Assembly: GCA_041686935.1 (NCBI GenBank)
Contig: JAWLCW010000012.1
Coordinates: 102,009-166,008 of the forward strand
Direction: 5' to 3'
DNA length: 64,000 nt
Origin: Mariniphaga sp041686935
GTDB taxonomy: Bacteria > Bacteroidota > Bacteroidia > Bacteroidales > Prolixibacteraceae
Shown here: in pieces, positions 61,688 through 64,000 of the stretch
How the letters are laid out: each line of letters starts with the position of its first letter
Position numbering within the stretch: the first letter of the stretch is position 1
The notes under the pieces: generated by a model
Seen by the model: only the letters and a program-made list of their open reading frames with translations
What the model was told of the DNA's origin: nothing
Databases searched by the model: none
Translations under genes and position numbers: made by a program

Positions 61688-63730
61688 ATGACAAACTGGT
61701 TTCGATTAGGCTTCATCCTGCTTTTATTCGTTTTTAACGGATTAAGCATGAATGCGCAGTTAAAAACTGCACGTCCCGGAGTTTGGATGACCTACTACAA
61801 CGGAAGAGACCTGAAGGAAGATTTTACCGACATGAAAAACCACGGAGTGGATGCTGTGGAAGTGGGAATATGGGGAATTGAGGGGAACAGCCGGGCAAAA
61901 GAAGTGTTGAAGGCTGCCCGGGAAACAGGCATGGAACTTATTATCGGCCTTCCCGAAGTTAGTGAAGAAGCCTTCAACTTTCCGGAGGATAGCGTGGAAC
62001 GGGCAGTTATGCTGGGCGGAGCTTACAATGATAAAGCCATCGAACGGTTCCGATTTGCTTTCACTCCTGAAAAACACACCATAACCATTGAGTCGCCGGT
62101 GTATGACAGCACCAACTGCTACGGAACCATCGGGCGGTATTTTATGGGACTCACCCCGGTGAAGGCTGAAGTAATCGTTAAACAGGCCGATTTTGATGGC
62201 CGCCAGCACCTGAAAATCATTGAGGCGGAAATCGCGCCTCAAAAGGAACATTTCTGGAATATGTCATTCGACCTGACGGGTATTGAAGGCGATTTGGAGA
62301 ATGTATTACTGGCTGTTTACTGGACAGCTAAAGGAACACGTGACTACTGGATTTTTGGCGATGCAGTGTCCCTTTTTTCCGAAGGATTTAAAAATCAGTT
62401 GGAAAAAGAAATCAGAGCCGGAGTTAATGCCTGGAAAGCAGCCAATAACGGCATCTTTCCCGATGAGATCATTGCCGCTCGTTATGGCGATGAATGTTTT
62501 CACCTGAGCGGTCACCTCAACTCCGATGCCTGTTCCTTCCCCGTTTGGGATTACTCGGAAAACGCAGTTAAAAAATTCAAAGAAACGTCTAACGGCGAAA
62601 TTCCGAGGGGAGTGGGTTTTACCGATATGTTCGGGCACAAAGCTTATGCACAATGGATGTACAATTTTCACGAAGCGGCTGCACAATCGGTGAAATTTGT
62701 CAAACAGTGTTTGCAGAAGGAAGGCGCGGGCCATTTACCGGTTTTCAGAAATACTACCCGCATGAACATTTTTGATGTACTGAACGATTACGACGGTTCA
62801 GGGCAGGAGTTACTGGCAGAAGCCTTCGATTTTATCCACCTCGACCCTTATCCGGTGAACAGCAACGGATATGACGAAAACACGATTCCGCGCGATATGA
62901 CTTACATGGAAGGTTTTTCGCGAAGGTTTGGCAAACCCATGGTTCCATGGCTGCAGGCCCATGTTTACGGACATTTGCAGCACCCGTCACCCGAACACAT
63001 TTCGAAAATGATGGAACAGCAAAAGCAGTTTCCTTTGCGATCCATCATTTGGCTTGGTTACGGATATGAAAAATCGGGAAACACATTTCCTGCAAGTAAT
63101 CCCGCTTCGTGGGAAAGAGCCAAAGAGGAGCATGCAACATTCAAAACATATAAACATCCGGAAAACAATGCTGATTTTGCTGTTATCAGACCTTACACCG
63201 CCCGAAGTGTAAGAGGGATTGACCACTTCACTGCCGACCGTTTTTTGACTGACTACCTGCTGGAAACTGCCGTTTTTGATTTTAATCTGAAATACGATGC
63301 TTATGAACCGTTTGATTGTTCTGAAATTCAACCTGAAAAATTGAAAAAGTATCCGTTTGTCATTGCTGAATTGGGCATCATCAGTGAAAAAACACTGCAG
63401 CCATTTCTGGAAATACAAAAATCCTGTTTGCTGATTATTGCCGGTGCTGAGGCTGAAACAAGAGGCTCCTCATTGCAAAACCTTGGAATATCAAAGATTA
63501 TTTCAGACGAAGAAATAGGGGAGGGCAATAGTCATTCAAAAATTGCTTTGATGAATGCAGCCACTCAAGTGGAATTATCCGACAATGCAAAAATTCTATA
63601 TTCTAAAAACAACCAACCGGCTGCATGGGAAAAAGAGAATCGGATAGTGATAATGCAACTGCCCGAAGAAAATTTAACTGAATTTGCAAAAGAAATGTTG
63701 GAACGACTGGTTTCAAAACTGACTGACTAA
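61688..63730 (+). CDS. Secreted TIM-barrel hydrolase-like protein
   Basis: This 680-residue protein has a signal peptide ending near MNAQ (about 23). The barrel-like part starts RPGVWMTYYNGRDLKEDFTD with VDAVEVGIWGIEG. A beta-sandwich insert (about 100-215, HTITIESPVYDS and IIEAEIAP) interrupts it, then it resumes with RYGDECFHLSGHL (about 263-275, possible acid Glu) and FIHLDPYPVNSNGYDEN (about 386-402). A C-terminal flavodoxin-like segment (about 505-600) recalls GH42-type enzymes. I would call it clan GH-A-like, family not named. It is the last gene of the second PUL and follows a terminator by 15 bases. Confidence 0.65.
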   Translation: MTNWFRLGFILLLFVFNGLSMNAQLKTARPGVWMTYYNGRDLKEDFTDMKNHGVDAVEVGIWGIEGNSRAKEVLKAARETGMELIIGLPEVSEEAFNFPEDSVERAVMLGGAYNDKAIERFRFAFTPEKHTITIESPVYDSTNCYGTIGRYFMGLTPVKAEVIVKQADFDGRQHLKIIEAEIAPQKEHFWNMSFDLTGIEGDLENVLLAVYWTAKGTRDYWIFGDAVSLFSEGFKNQLEKEIRAGVNAWKAANNGIFPDEIIAARYGDECFHLSGHLNSDACSFPVWDYSENAVKKFKETSNGEIPRGVGFTDMFGHKAYAQWMYNFHEAAAQSVKFVKQCLQKEGAGHLPVFRNTTRMNIFDVLNDYDGSGQELLAEAFDFIHLDPYPVNSNGYDENTIPRDMTYMEGFSRRFGKPMVPWLQAHVYGHLQHPSPEHISKMMEQQKQFPLRSIIWLGYGYEKSGNTFPASNPASWERAKEEHATFKTYKHPENNADFAVIRPYTARSVRGIDHFTADRFLTDYLLETAVFDFNLKYDAYEPFDCSEIQPEKLKKYPFVIAELGIISEKTLQPFLEIQKSCLLIIAGAEAETRGSSLQNLGISKIISDEEIGEGNSHSKIALMNAATQVELSDNAKILYSKNNQPAAWEKENRIVIMQLPEENLTEFAKEMLERLVSKLTD

Positions 63731-63804
63731 GTAGTCAATAAAAAAATCTGACGCAATTCTCTTGAACTTATCCAGGTGTTAAGATTAGCTATCGTTAATC
63801 TCTT
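63731..63804. other. Convergent gap with small inverted repeats
   Basis: The gap between two converging genes has two short inverted repeats: TGACTA with TAGTCA at 63724-63737, which overlaps the upstream stop, and AGATTA with TAATCT near 63783-63802. Neither is convincing as a terminator. No toxin gene is recognisable here. Confidence 0.3.
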
Positions 63805-64000
63805 TCATTTTTCTGATAATTCTTCGGTTAAAATTTGTTTATAGTCAAAGTTTTCATTGGTATTGATTATCCCTCTTAGTTTTCTAACTTTAGCAGAGAT
63901 TTGCTTTGGTTTAATTTTCCTCCTGTTCACGGTTATCAATTTAAAGTAATTTTCAACCATTTCAGAAAGACTTAGTCCTTTTTCTTTGGCGTATTCTTTA
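63805..64000 (-). CDS. DUF6364-like antitoxin, 5' end off the window
   Basis: The minus strand reads open from the right edge to a TGA at 63805-63807, giving the last 64 residues. They include KEYAKEKGLSLSEMVENYFK, a ribbon-helix-helix-like helix pair, then ISAKVRKLRGII and FDYKQILTEELSEK, the pattern of the DUF6364 antitoxin family often paired with a PIN-domain toxin. In such pairs the toxin usually follows at once. Here an ATG at 63804 opens only seven codons (M-K-E-I-N-D-S) before a stop, so the toxin seems to be lost, or lies elsewhere. The start lies outside the window. Confidence 0.6.
   Translation of the reverse strand, partial: KEYAKEKGLSLSEMVENYFKLITVNRRKIKPKQISAKVRKLRGIINTNENFDYKQILTEELSEK

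Noticed and set aside
1..64000. CRISPR array, tRNA or rRNA genes
   Set aside because: No regularly spaced identical repeats, no recognisable tRNA cloverleaf with CCA end and no rRNA-like conserved stretch were noticed.

Overview
The window reads as Bacteroidota DNA, most likely Marinilabiliales/Prolixibacteraceae-like. Evidence is two SusC/SusD pairs, two giant hybrid two-component regulators (HTCS) with propeller-type sensors, many lipoproteins, a type IX secretion (T9SS) tail and TAnnTTTG-type promoter boxes. Almost everything belongs to glycan capture and breakdown. The genus and the exact glycan cannot be settled from sequence reading alone.

Region 1 (1-7416, minus strand): a partial alpha/beta hydrolase running off the left edge, a lipoprotein of unknown family, a frameshifted remnant of a Tat-signal protein, and an HTCS regulator divergent from the first SusC. 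Region 2 (7656-40728, plus strand): the first polysaccharide utilization locus (PUL). SusC/SusD are followed by a hairpin terminator, then by a long, tightly packed enzyme series: two paralogous GH42-superfamily-like proteins, a propeller lipoprotein cut short by an in-frame stop, GH92, two GH28, two S1 sulfatases, a GH63-like enzyme, GH42, two secreted FAD-dependent oxidoreductases flanking a mutarotase-like lipoprotein. A cytoplasmic trio then follows (lyxose/mannose isomerase, PfkB kinase, mannitol-1-phosphate dehydrogenase), overlapping a secreted protein of unknown family. Enzyme content suggests a sulfated, galactose-, mannose- and uronate-containing polysaccharide; this is inference.

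Region 3 (40737-41700): an AT-rich joint with a HEPN/MNT toxin-antitoxin-like pair and a possible 30-residue membrane peptide. Region 4 (41762-63730): a second PUL with its own HTCS, GH105, a secreted protein of unknown family, a 1748-residue DNRLRE-repeat T9SS protein, a terminator, a second SusC/SusD pair, a FISUMP-type surface lipoprotein, another terminator and a TIM-barrel hydrolase. GH105 together with the two GH28 points to a pectin-like or other uronate-bearing backbone. The right edge holds the end of an antitoxin-like gene on the minus strand.

The working model is that each HTCS senses an oligosaccharide in the periplasm and switches on its SusCD importer and enzymes. Surface proteins bind and cut the glycan, periplasmic enzymes finish it, and the cytoplasmic trio channels released ketose/aldose toward central metabolism. 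No tRNA, rRNA, CRISPR array or complete insertion sequence was seen.
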